Assembly: GCA_035041965.1 (NCBI GenBank) | Contig: JAPYMA010003040.1 | Span: 62,001-126,000 of the forward strand | DNA length: 64,000 bases | Source: Anisakis pegreffii | Taxonomy: Eukaryota; Nematoda; Chromadorea; Rhabditida; Anisakidae | Reading direction: 5' to 3' | Part shown: piece after piece, positions 36,332 through 47,555 of the stretch | How positions within the stretch are numbered: position 1 is the first letter of the stretch | Layout: each line of letters opens with the position of its first letter | Made by a program: the position numbers and the translations under genes | Notes under the pieces: model-generated | Seen by the model: the letters and a program-made list of their open reading frames with translations, nothing else | The model's database searches: none | Told to the model about the DNA's origin: nothing

Positions 36332-39300
36332 ATGACGGTCTCGTATCAAATAGATTTATGCAAATCTTCTTCGCTCTCCTTCATCAAAATTCTTTTCCGA
36401 TGGCGCGGAAGCATTTGGAAATCAGTGAGCACGGAATTGTTCATTTGGATTTTATTGTATTACAAAATCAGTATAATCTATCGAAGTGACTGGATATTGA
36501 CGGAGCAAGGAAAACGGTATTAGATTTCATCATTTGAAAACAAAACTTTCTTCCCTAGTTCGGCTAATCAATATAGCCAACTGAAATTACAGATGACTGA
36601 TATTAAACGGATCCTTGTATTAGCTGAATTTTTGGCTCTATCAATCAAACTCCTTTGAGGGAAGAATCTGTGTCGAGAACGGAAATATCTCGCTGTGAAT
36701 TACAATAGGAATCTAACTTAACAAAGATATGCAGATGTCAATAAACGATCGTAGCAAATCCAGAGAGTATCACCGGAAAAAAGTTTTCAATTCTTATCAA
36801 ATTCATTTCATCGCAACATCGAAAATTCCGAATCCAGATAAACGTATTCCTACCCATAAGACGGAAAAATCTGCGCTTACGTTTCTGTACTAAACAAATA
36901 AACTCAATATTTTGATTTGCATAAATCGAAAACGAAAATGTGTAATGTGATCCAGTTCAAAGCGTTGAATCTTTATGCAGCATTTCTAAATATAAGTTTA
37001 CTTTTTAGAACATTTGAAGCGATTGCAGAAACTTGCAATCAAAAGTTGGATTATATACCACTGGTATTTTTGCTTGCCTTTTTCGTCAATATGGTCGTAG
37101 ATCGATGGAAACGAATATTCGCCAATATGGGATGGATTGAGAAGTATGTTATCAGTTGCGATGATGTTTGATTACTTTCTTTTCCTTGTTGAAGTCTGTT
37201 TCATCTTCCAGTTCGTGTGTTCTTCTAGAGAGAAAACCTTTCACGCATTTAACTTATCATACTGCTCACACTGTTATTCACAAACAAACTCTTCGTAGAT
37301 CCTTAAGGATTCGAAACATGAAAATTCGTGGTGAATATGTTTTATTCCAGTTTTTCACCTTGCTTCGGCTAAGCTGAAGGTACGTTCGTATTCCTCGCAA
37401 TGATCGAATTTCAGCCAGGCACTGTTCATCGGATCATACATCAGAGGTGATGATACAGAGACGAGAATACAACGACGTAATATTGTTCGGTATCTTTGCT
37501 TGTCACAAGTGCTCGTATTCAGAGACATCAGTATGCGTGTTCGTCGGCGATTCCCAACGATGGGCAGTGTTATGCATGCAGGTAGTTGACTCCTCCGAAT
37601 AGCCTAGAAATGGATTCTGAAAGCGAACAAGTTATTAAAATCACAACGTCGGTTTTGTACTTCAGATGAAACAGAACTTTACATTGGTTCATGTATACTA
37701 TTGAGGCGCATTTCTAAACAGCGGAAGAAAAGAGAAAGTGATTTACAGGATTTTTGTTGCCGAATGAATTGGAAATGCTCAACAATATCAATATCAAATA
37801 CAACAAATACTTTGTTCCGTTCAACTGGGTGTTTGCATTAATTTATAAACTACGGAAAGATAAAAAAGTTGAATCAGATTCACTTATGAACGCAATTTTC
37901 AAGGTGAGGTATGGTTGGCGTTTGCATGCAAGTGCATCATTGTATTGCCACATATTGAAAATTTTCATCTGGTCTCTTTTCGTGTTTATGACTCGTTGAA
38001 TAGATTTCAGGAAATTCATGTTTATCGCAATCAACTTGCCGATCTTTGTAATTACGATTGGGTGCCAGTACCACTCGCATACTGTCAGGTGTGATCATTG
38101 AGAAATATCACTTTGAATTGAGTGTCTGCAAATACTGCGATAAGCATTGATAACTCTCAGTTCGATGAGTTCTGAGAAATGTTGTTAGTCGACGAAAATT
38201 GCATTGTTGCCCGAATTTCAGGTTGTCTTTCTGGCAGTCCGTGTATATTTCTTGATTTGTCTAGTGGCACGACAATACATCATCGATGAGCATGTCGGCA
38301 ACCAAGTTTCGGTAACGAATTACTTGCTGAATTCTGGAGGAGTGTGAATAACTTCGCCAGTCACTGTCAATAAACTAAATTCAAGTGGTAGATGAGAGAT
38401 GAATTCCAAAATATGGATCATGAAACATGATCGTTCGATATTGTATATATCTTCTTTTTGTATCAAACGTATCTCAATCGTTTCTGCACATCGATCTGAT
38501 TAATAAATAAAATGATGAAAGCTATACGAATTTTAGATCGACCTCCGAGTTCCTTTCATGACGATACTTCAATTCATTTTTTATATGGGTTGGGTCAAGG
38601 TGGCTGAATCATTACTCAATCCGATGGGTGAAGATGACGACGATTTTGAGGGTAATTTCCTCATCGATAAAAATATCAGCGTACGTTTGATCTCTGTCCA
38701 TGAAAGTCAGATATTATCTCTTATCAATGATTGATGCTCAAAAAGTTATGCGTAATACTTTAGGTTATTCAACATACGATAAAAAAATCGAATTGCGAGT
38801 TGACCGATCAGTTGAAAGTTTGAAATACGCTTGACAGTGTTCGAAAAAAATTGATTTAAAAAGCGAAACATGAATGAGTATTCTTCTAGAGAAGTTTTTG
38901 CTTGAAAAAGTAGTAATTTTCATACAAACTCACTGAGGCAGACGATGCAAAAAATGAATGGCCATCAGCGAGTACAAATATCCGCACATTTCGAAGTCTG
39001 TGCAGGCGACGATTCAGAATTTTCAGACGGCACTCAAGATTGTTGATGGAGGTTATGATGCATTTCCGGATCAAAAGATGGATGCATTCATGTACGGACA
39101 AGAACCGCTTTACTCATCCGAAACGGCCGCTTCTACTGTTAATGAGCTGGTTGGATCGGTAGCTGCAGTAACGTAAATATCTTCTGTAATACTGCACAAA
39201 AATTTTATACATGTAAAATAATGCATATTTTGCACGTAGAAATTGTTCTAAAACTCATCCATATTTCCAAGAGATAGCATTATAGAGAGACAAAGCAGTG

Positions 39301-40302
39301 TAGAACTTTTCGTGGTACAGACCTAGCTGACAATTTTGATACTGTAACTTTTGCCTTTCCGCACCGTAGCTGCTTTCATTTGTGCTGAATACAGTCACAC
39401 GGAATCGCCACTTTTCCAACGCATGAGAGATAATTTTTGATTATGCATCAATTGGAGGACTGAGTATACTGGGATGTATTTCTATGAGAACGCACCTTAT
39501 GTTTTTATCAGCGCGAAATATTGCTTGAATTGAGAAATTTGTTGACTGTTGTTTCAGTTTCTCAACCAAAGAAGATGTCGAAATGGTGCCACATGAACAG
39601 AAAACTGCCAAGGAAACATTAGATTCTGACGATACAAACTCTGGATTGCACCCGAGAAAGACGTCTCATTACCACAAGATTATGAACCGAGTCAAGCACA
39701 TGTCACTTAAAAAGTATGGAAGCTCCGAACTTTAGTCCAGTACATCATTCAAAAACCTGCCTTTTTCATTTTTTGAATCGATGTTCCTAAACAAAAATTT
39801 GAAAATTGGAGTGAACTGCAGCAATGGATTATTAGTTTTGGTAATTTCGGTATGAAGCTTCATGTTTCAGGACACGACGAAACGCAGTGGTGTATTTCAA
39901 AGAATCTGAGGTTCCTAGCACGACTGCACAGCCATCCTTCATTGCAACACCACCTCCACTGCAAAGATCACAATCGGTTCCTGCCAATTCCGGTCCGTCC
40001 ATATAAGTTTCCGTCCTCATATGTTCCAAAATGTAACAGCAATATCAGGATCAAACATATTTGCTTCATTGAATATCAGTCATAATCAGCCAGATTTCTA
40101 GCTAGCAGAGAGGAATGATCTTGAACCTTTTTCAGCTAGGATATGTCTCCCTCGACCCTCGTTGCCAGCCTCATTAAGCTTTGGGATGGTGAATGAAGTA
40201 GACAAAGGCTGCCTGCTATCTTCACTACGTTTCGAGACGCTGAACGAAGTTGATGAAGTTGACGAGGAAGATGAAGATTCACAGCAGCCAGTCGCTATTT
40301 AA
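36332..40302 (+). CDS. Bestrophin family calcium-gated anion channel, downstream copy
   Basis: Exons are 36332-36516, 37009-37143, 37415-37581, 37749-37903, 38011-38088, 38222-38311, 38537-38680, 39027-39172, 39558-39713, 39871-39992 and 40136-40302, giving 514 residues with every phase in agreement. The role is as for the upstream copy: a pentameric, calcium-gated chloride-type channel. Marks seen: RWRGSIWK, neck IPLVFLLAF (I78, F82, F86 kept, but the conserved glycine between them is alanine), [26 protein letters not shown] and clasp GEDDDDFE (E302-D306). Exons 1-8 equal those of the first copy in length (185, 135, 167, 155, 78, 90, 144 and 146 bases). The tail is longer and ends in an acidic stretch [11 protein letters not shown]. 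The donor of exon 10 is chosen because it alone gives the long acidic last exon. Confidence 0.95.
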
Positions 40303-40319
40303 ACTCCATTAAGTCAAGC

Positions 40320-40431
40320 CAGAGATGGGCAATATCGTGCTATCGCTAATTAGCGAAAATTAACGAAGTAGCTATTCCGCCATTTCATTAACTAGCGACG
40401 TGGCGGCGTCGCGCGTTATCGCTCATCTCCG
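40320..40431. mobile_element. hAT-type MITE, 112 bp, just past the bestrophin stop
   Basis: The ends are CAGAGATGGGCAATA and, reversed from the right, CGGAGATGAGCGATA. The flanks AGTCAAGC (40312-40319) and AATCAAGC (40432-40439) form an 8-bp duplication with one mismatch. The interior is rich in TAGCGA/TCGCTA words. It begins 18 bases after the stop codon and probably lies in the 3' untranslated region. Confidence 0.7.
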
Positions 40432-40678
40432 AATCAAGCGACCATACTCGTTAACTGTGCTATTTTATTTGAATATCACGAAGCTGTAGTTTGCTAGCGT
40501 GATCGATATTCGATTCACAAACGAATAATAGACACCACAAGTTTTAAGTTCAAAATCATCATCTCACTGCAATTCTTAGGAATTACGCAATTGCTATTGT
40601 GATTCAAAATGTTTGATGGTATCGATCGTCATGCTAGCGACTGATTGTAGTCATCTTAATATCTTATTATATTTTTAT

Positions 40679-40809
40679 ATGATATGACAATTGCAATACT
40701 GATACCTATCATTAAGCATGGAACTTCAGTTTCGAGCGATCACAAGAGTCGCTTGAAACTGAAGTTCCATGCTTAATGATAAAAATCTGTATTGCAATTG
40801 TCATATCAT
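40679..40809. repeat. 131-bp near-perfect palindrome
   Basis: Two arms of about 60 bases, each with ATGATATGACAATTGCAATA at the outer end and AGCATGGAACTTCAGTTTC inside, face each other across a loop of a few bases near 40740. Only a few positions differ between the arms. It would form a long hairpin in RNA or in single-stranded DNA. No target duplication is clear. Confidence 0.9.
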
Positions 40810-41091
40810 GAAACATTTGGAGAATTTCGAACAGTTGTTTGAAAATGACTATGAAGCAGATGTGGTTTATTTGGTGAATGATGCTGAGTCGATTGGTTAA
40901 TGTTGATTCGGAATAAAAACTTGAATTCAAATGCGATACTTCAACAACTGCAAACATTAGCGACATCAGTAAACCATGACCAGCAGATGCACGTTTCCTC
41001 GATTTCGGTTCCGATTGCATCCGTGAAAGTGTCAACGTTTACTCGGCAAGCAATCTCCACAAAAATACTATACCTTGGGCTTTTCGCATAA
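40769..41091 (+). other. Two short plus frames overlapping at TAATG
   Basis: A 43-residue acidic frame (40769-40900) begins inside the right arm of the palindrome. Its stop TAA shares an A with the ATG of a second, 63-residue frame (40900-41091). Both look mildly protein-like but have no motif. They may be an exon pair, a frameshifted relic or chance. Confidence 0.2.
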
Positions 41092-41811
41092 TGCATACAT
41101 GCAGTTAGATAAATTCTCTTGTGAACGTTTTCCGGAGTAGTTTTCGTTGACTTCAACAGGATGTTGGATCAGTTTCTGTAGATACTCACTGCTAGTGTTG
41201 TGTACAGGCAAGGTATCGTTTCAAAAAACACTATCAATATTTCGGGCATATTTTGAAAATACTATTAGATTTCTATGTAGCTTTTGAATGAACTTTTGAT
41301 CATTTCATCAGTCACCTTTATCAAATTACTCGTTGTTTTGGGGTGAACGATGCTGATAGGTATGTGGTTGGGTCGAATATGCATCTGCTTTCACATATCG
41401 ATGCGATGTTTTGTTCGGATAGATGGGGTGTTGTCGATCGGTAGCAGCTGTGCTTCTGACGGTATTTTGTTCAGCTGTCACAAAAAGAGCACCACAACGA
41501 TCTGTGTGAAAATATGTTGGGGTTTGCAGTTGGATGAATGTGTGTTTATGAAGACGATTATAATGCTTTGTTGCTTATTGCCATTAACGAATATTCATTC
41601 ACTACATATGAAAATGTTATTCTTTGTGCACAACAGCATCGTTGACCAACGTAAGGAACGTAGAAGGATGACATTGACACCAAAATGTGCATACTGAATG
41701 ATAGATGTTTTGTTGTGCGCGAAAACGCTTGATGTTAGTTGATCACTTCCTATTTATCACTGCGTGCACTTCGGTTCTTTTCATCATTACAACATCTGTC
41801 ATTGAATTATG

Positions 41812-42379
41812 TTATGTCGCAAATAATGAGATTATTTTGAATTTGTTCGACGATTTCACATGATTTAAATCACTTTGTGTGATCATGTCCAAAGAAACAA
41901 CGCGGCGATGAAACACTTGCAAAAAGACGCTTTCCTGCCACATGTATCGTTCTGTGACATCGTGATCTCTCAGCAAAACAAGCACGATTATCAAAGGCGT
42001 TTCTAAATTAGAGTGTTTCAATCTCTTCTGGAAAGCGTCTTCGATGCGCAGCTCTTCGAAGTTCCAATCAAACATTCCAGTTGGAAACTCAAGGAAACCG
42101 TTGTGACTTTTTTACATCAATGAGCACACGTAATCGTAAAATATAGCACACAGTCTACCGCAGTAAAGAATAGGGACATAAATATACCGCCAATTAGTGA
42201 ATAAATAAGCTTAGACTTATTGCAGCTTTGTTCGACCAAGAAAAGGAACATGATGCAAACGCGTCAAAGTTTATCACAGTTAGAAGGAATTCAATATGAC
42301 TGTCAGTGAACCCCTCGTGCAGAGTTGAATGTATTTTGCCAATGATTTTCACTTTCCTTCGATCAAGCGAGTTTCGGTT
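41812..42379 (-). CDS. Candidate gene fragment; faint resemblance to a nuclear-receptor ligand-binding domain
   Basis: A frame from ATG 42075 to the stop at 41812 encodes 87 residues. The frame stays open upstream of the ATG to about 42100, so this ATG may be internal. A second open segment, 42379-42206, follows an ATTCAG acceptor upstream on the same strand, but I could not join the two with agreeing phases. In the first segment the spacing of hydrophobic and charged residues around LIIVLVLLRDHDVTERY recalls helices 9-10 of nuclear-receptor ligand-binding domains. That is only a pattern impression, and no zinc-finger domain was found nearby. Genuine coding is plausible and the family is unproven. 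Confidence 0.28.
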
Positions 42380-45300
42380 CTGAATGTGTGCACAGTATTT
42401 GGAGCAGAACAATCAAATTCAAGATAATCGAAAATTGAATCATCGTGAAAATCCATTATTGTTGATTATCAGCGTTTGAAAGTTCAAGTACATTACTCAT
42501 TTCGAAAGCATCTGTGTAAATCGACGCTTTCATCACCAAAAGCCACTTTATTCATTTACGACCATAGCTGTAGAGTGAAAAAAAAGAAGCACCATTTAAT
42601 TTGAAAAGATCGAAACGGATTGTCACCTGTCTAGGATCTGAATATTTGTTCACCTGAATCAGTGAAGCTCTATGAGTTTGCCACATTTCTCTTAAAAACG
42701 ATCGTTAAATTGATGAAAAAATTGACAAAAATTTCACACCTCTGAATGAGCACACCATTGATGGGAGCAGTTGAACACTTACAAACCTGTGATGCTAACA
42801 ATTTTTATCTAAATTATTCGATGCAATACCTCAAACTTGTTTGTAAAGGAGAATCATAGATCTTCGTGCAAGCCATACCTAAATTTCAGCAGCTAAGCTA
42901 GGGGCTGTGTCACATACCTTCAAATTGTAATTGATATAATCAATCCTGTGAGCATATGACTGTTATATCCCCTTTCTCATACCGATAAGATGCATTTTCG
43001 AAATCCAACAGAAAGAGCACCATTTGTTGAGCATTAATAAACAGCTGATGTACAGATGCGGGTTACTTCTGTTGTGCAGCTGCTCTTGGAAAAATGATAG
43101 TCAATTGGAAAAACCTTCAAAATTATTTGAAGAAAGAATATTTGCTAATGTTTTTGATATGTCTTTTTCAACTGAGACGAGAAGAACAATCTGACACACA
43201 TTTGAACAATTGTCATTACGCTGTTGCTACATCAGGTCATTCTGAATACCGTGCGCACAGTTACCTTCTCTATAACACCACACGTAGCATGTAAATGAGT
43301 TGCTCATTTCACTTATTGCCTTTATCAGAAACAATATGAAACTATCACTGATGAATATGCATTTTATCGTTGATCACACTTGAGAATGTATTTGCTATAA
43401 ACGAAGAGGTTCAAAGAACCAGTATACTAACTAATCGTCCAGTGAAACCCTGCACAAAAGTCGGTTTCATATACCATTACTGTGACAAAATTCGAACCAA
43501 ATGCCAACTTCCTTTAATGGATTATTTCGTGATGTGTGTGATCACATTCTGAGTTTTTGTTCCCAATAGAATTAAATTCTACTTGAGTAGTTCATTCGCG
43601 AATATGCTATGATCTCATGTGATATAAATAGATTATTCCAATGTAATGCGCACAATCACTCTTAGGACTATAGTGATGAGCTAGCAGCAGTTGTACAACA
43701 GGCGACCTGGCGAGTGCAACAATGTCTGCGAAACTTGTTGAGTATTCGATGTTGTGTTTTGCAGCTATACGGTAGCTGAATTCAATTCTTAACCTATCAA
43801 TATGTTGTCAATGAACAGTGACCATTCACTTTCCAACGATTCAAGGATTCTAGAATTTAAAGCGCTTGCTTCTTGGTAGCTGCTAGATAATACGAATGAA
43901 CCTATTTGAATAACTTAATCGTCATTCTTTCAAAACATTCACAATTTTTGACTGATTTGGATTGCCGAAGTGTTTGTTAACGACAACTGTTTTTGATTAG
44001 TTCAACTTTCAAACGAAGCTCTCTGCTCATAATTCGACCATCGCTTCGAACTGTATCCCACACAGTTGAGTCATTTTGAACACTATCTTATTCGATCAGA
44101 ATAATTGCTATAGAAGTCTTATTGAAACTGGGATTAAATCCATGCGAATTAACATAGTTAAGAAACAATAACTTTGTGATACATTGAGATGTTGGTTTTT
44201 GTGACTGTTTTCCGAACGCTATAAATGATATTGAGAAACGATAATAAGAAGTGTGAAAGGTCATTACACAAAATCGGTTTACACACTGGCGCCATATTGT
44301 CGTGGAGACTGCACCCTAAGGTGTTGTCAAACAGTGCATGAATAACCTAATGCAATCTTTTGCCATAACTTTGTTTGTTTTACATATTTTCTGATGACTC
44401 CCGTTGAGAATACTCATATTGACTTACACAACAAACATAAACTCATTCAATAACACCAAATATCATTTTGTTGTTTCTAAATTTTGCTTCCTTTCTAGCA
44501 GAGGCTACTTTCGTTGCGTCAGCAGCTGATTCATGGAATAATGATGAACATGTTACTACTAATGACTGAAGTACGAGAACATTCCAAGGAATTAATGAAA
44601 AATAAGTAATTTTGTTCGATCAATAATCGAGATCAAGTTATCAAACATCGAATTACAGTGGTCAGTTGGGATTAGAAAAGCGTAATCATGATGCTGTTTT
44701 GAAGTGGATCCCACATTCAAACTTTCATAGTTCATTGTTTTTCTGTGAGTCGTTCGTATGGTTTTTGCTCACTCTTACGGTGGGGAAAAGCTCATATCAT
44801 GGCGGATAAGTAAGTCATTGTTAGCAGCCCTTCGCTTTCCAAGATCCGCTGGCTCAATATCGGATGCAAATTATCGTTATTTGACGATTACTTTAGCAAG
44901 TTCATTTCATCAATTCTTTCACTACGTTAAGTGCATCTACAGTAAATTTCTCCCAACTGAAATACTTTTGCCGTTTTGTGCTTTTGTATCAAAAAATCCT
45001 CTATTGATTCAATTTTTTTCGAATTCTCTTAGAGCGTGATTCACTAATTATAAGCTATTTGAACGACACATAACTACATCAGGAATGCCGATGAATTATG
45101 CTTGTTGCAGTTGTTATAGAGGTGATTTTTCGCATAATTGTGCAAGTGCAAGTGGTTTAGAAATAGAAAAACGGATGAGTTCAACTGATTTCTAGAATTT
45201 CTCAAAGATTCAATTGGTGATAAGTGGTCAACTCCGTTCCATGGAATGACGATCATTTAACCTTTCAGTGCTGCTTCACCCGACTTTCCAGATGGAATCG

Positions 45301-45606
45301 AATTGTTCAGTTGCAAAAAATCGATACATTCGCTTAGTTTCGTTTGCATAATGTTTCATCTGCTATTTTTGCTCACTGTTCGGAATCCTCGGGCGATCGC
45401 TCTTTTTCTCTTCAAGTGCTCGTCAGCATGCATATCGCCCATCTGCAAATGCATGCATTACGCTGGCTAATCAAAAGCACAAATCATATTTCGTATTGAA
45501 TGTGATAAAAGCTGTCCTCTGAGTCCCTTATTCGTAAATGCCTCTCTGTGTACAAACATATTAAACAGAATGATGGTGATATATGACAAAAGAATCATAA
45601 ATACTG
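42380..45606. other. Unassigned; scattered coding-like pieces
   Basis: A frame at 43094-43294 (+, 66 residues, hydrophobic centre) and a possible exon after a TTTATCAG at about 43329 look protein-like. At 44758-44809 an ATG frame of 17 codons ends at a perfect GTAAGT donor, as a first exon would. I could not assemble a gene from any of these. Confidence 0.2.
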
Positions 45607-45631
45607 CAGCAGCAGCAGCAGTGTGTGTGTG
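45607..45631 (+). repeat. CAG5-TG5 microsatellite
   Basis: Five CAG repeats (45607-45621) are followed directly by five TG repeats. On the minus strand they would encode a short alanine run in the open frame 45467-45664, which has no other support. Confidence 0.8.
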
Positions 45632-45787
45632 ATTGTGTTGTGGTGTACTTGTGGGCTGCGGCAATAATTTATTTTCACTTATTCGTCAACAAATCACATT
45701 TTTAGTATAATTCTTTTTCCGATGCCCACTCATTTTTAAATATTCTACTGAATGTGGTCCATATTGCAAGTCTGTCACACCAAATAG

Positions 45788-46065
45788 TTCCAAATAGCGC
45801 AACAGCTGCGGCCAGCTGTTATTCAAAATTTTAAGTTCTCTATTGTAAGTACTTAATGGCTGAATGATAATCAGTTAATTATCAAGTATATTGTACTTCA
45901 GATAGTCATTTACACAACTACCGCTAAAAACACTCCTCCAGAAGGTCATCAATTGTTTTCGTACGCAGCAAATATTCAAAAAGTATGCTTTGCGAACAAT
46001 TCAAGCGAGATGCAGTAGTTCAGTATGTTCAATTCATCATGCCATGGAATGTCATGTGGGTTTGA
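45788..46065 (+). CDS. Candidate last three exons of an unrecognised gene
   Basis: Exons are 45788-45844 (donor GTAAGT), 45902-45982 (TTCAG acceptor, GTATGC donor) and 46024-46065 (TTCAG acceptor, TGA stop), all joined in phase 0, giving 59 residues. Introns of 57 and 41 bases are short but within the nematode range. The first acceptor (AAATAG) is weak and no start was found upstream. The middle exon contains TAKNTPPEGHQ. There is no recognised domain. Confidence 0.3.
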
Positions 46066-47488
46066 ACGTCAATAGGGGATATTTATAGACGACTTGCAGC
46101 TGGATCTAGAGTGGTCAAAAGCTGAGTGCGACTGATTCTACCATGAAACTGAAATTAAATGACATTATTGCATTGATTTGCATGCAACAGCCATTCGAAA
46201 ACTCACATTGCTAAAATGTTTCGTTGAAAGCATTGAATAAGCGTTCACCAGTGACGTGACTCGTCTAGATGATATGAATTCGAATTCATGAGGCAAAAAC
46301 TATACATGTTGCAACTAGGAGGTACCCTGGTCAGATCATGTGTACGAATTCATCCGATGTCAGAGCTGGAAGATGAGGGCTACGTTAAACTAGTGCTAAT
46401 TCCGCACAAAGACTACTACTAATCAAATGATTGCAACTAATATTCGATATATTTGATCAATGAAGCAACTGCAAAATGGAAATTTCTTTTTGTACATATC
46501 AGTTGTACGCTAATGGTACGAGAAGCGATTGGTAAATAAATTAACAAAGCAAATCATTCTGCGAAATGCTCGTGGGTAAGAGTAACCACATAAAGGAAAA
46601 CCATTGTTAGATCTGATAAATTATAATCTTTTAAGATAGCATAACTGATGACTTCAGTCTGCAATGGAAAGTCTAGATAAGTATTCTGCAAAAAAGAACT
46701 TCTTGTCAACTGGAATTAGGAGTCCGAATGGAAGTTAAAAGAATGTTTGTCAACGTTTAAACTGTTATTTTGAGAAATGCTCATGAACAGCGCCATCATT
46801 AGTTTGTGTATGATTTCCATGTGCAACTCCTTTTGTATCACTTGCCCTATGATCTTGACCATCATTTGACTTTATGACAATTAGGGAGAGCATTCTTCGA
46901 CAGTAATAAATGTAGGCCTAAATCACGGTGTTTGTCAAATTATGGATCTGAAGCACACTGTACTTTCCAATCAATGTTCATTAGTGGTTCGCATATCGTT
47001 GAAAAAACTGTCTCATTTATCTCAGAAGTTTTTTTTTGCTTGAACTCAACTCTAAAATCGAATGTATATTCTCAGCAGTGATGAGATCAAGATCTGGTAT
47101 GCGGCATTTCTTAAGTTACGCAATTTGACGCAAATTATGCTTGGGTATTTCGCATATTTCAAAACGCTCCCCTCCCCCCCCCCAAAAAAAAAAATAAGCT
47201 GAACGGAAATATATCCATTCGTGGGTTCGACAGAGTAGTGTTACTGACCCATAATTTGAAAAAAAATCTGCTACAATGAATGTTACTGTGCACTGCGTGG
47301 AAAAAATAAACCTCTCTCTAAAAGATTACATGGTCATTTTGAGATATTAATCTTGTTTATTTCAAATTTGCGCTCTCACATTCTGTTGTTCATAGTGGTT
47401 GAATTCGATGCTACGGTTCAGAAAACTTGTGGAATTTCAGAAATGCGACGGTTGAATTCAAATGAAATTCGTTCGATTCAGGAATCTT
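46066..47488. other. No supported gene; C/A homopolymer tract
   Basis: A run of ten C followed by eleven A lies at 47174-47194. A plus-strand frame at 47353-47541 converges on the HLH gene but lacks support. Otherwise nothing is seen. Confidence 0.4.
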
Positions 47489-47494
47489 TTTATT
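47489..47494 (-). terminator. Polyadenylation signal AATAAA of the first HLH gene
   Basis: TTTATT on the plus strand reads AATAAA on the minus strand, 61 bases past the stop codon at 47556, a normal distance for a nematode 3' end. Confidence 0.6.
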
Positions 47495-47555
47495 CGTTAA
47501 GATTAGTCAATATAATTCATTCAAGCAATTACGATACATAATTCAGTTGATATGT

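Noticed and set aside
41350..41697. 115-codon plus frame
   Set aside because: The composition (Cys, Ile, Met, Phe) is that of random translation and there are no splice sites or motif.
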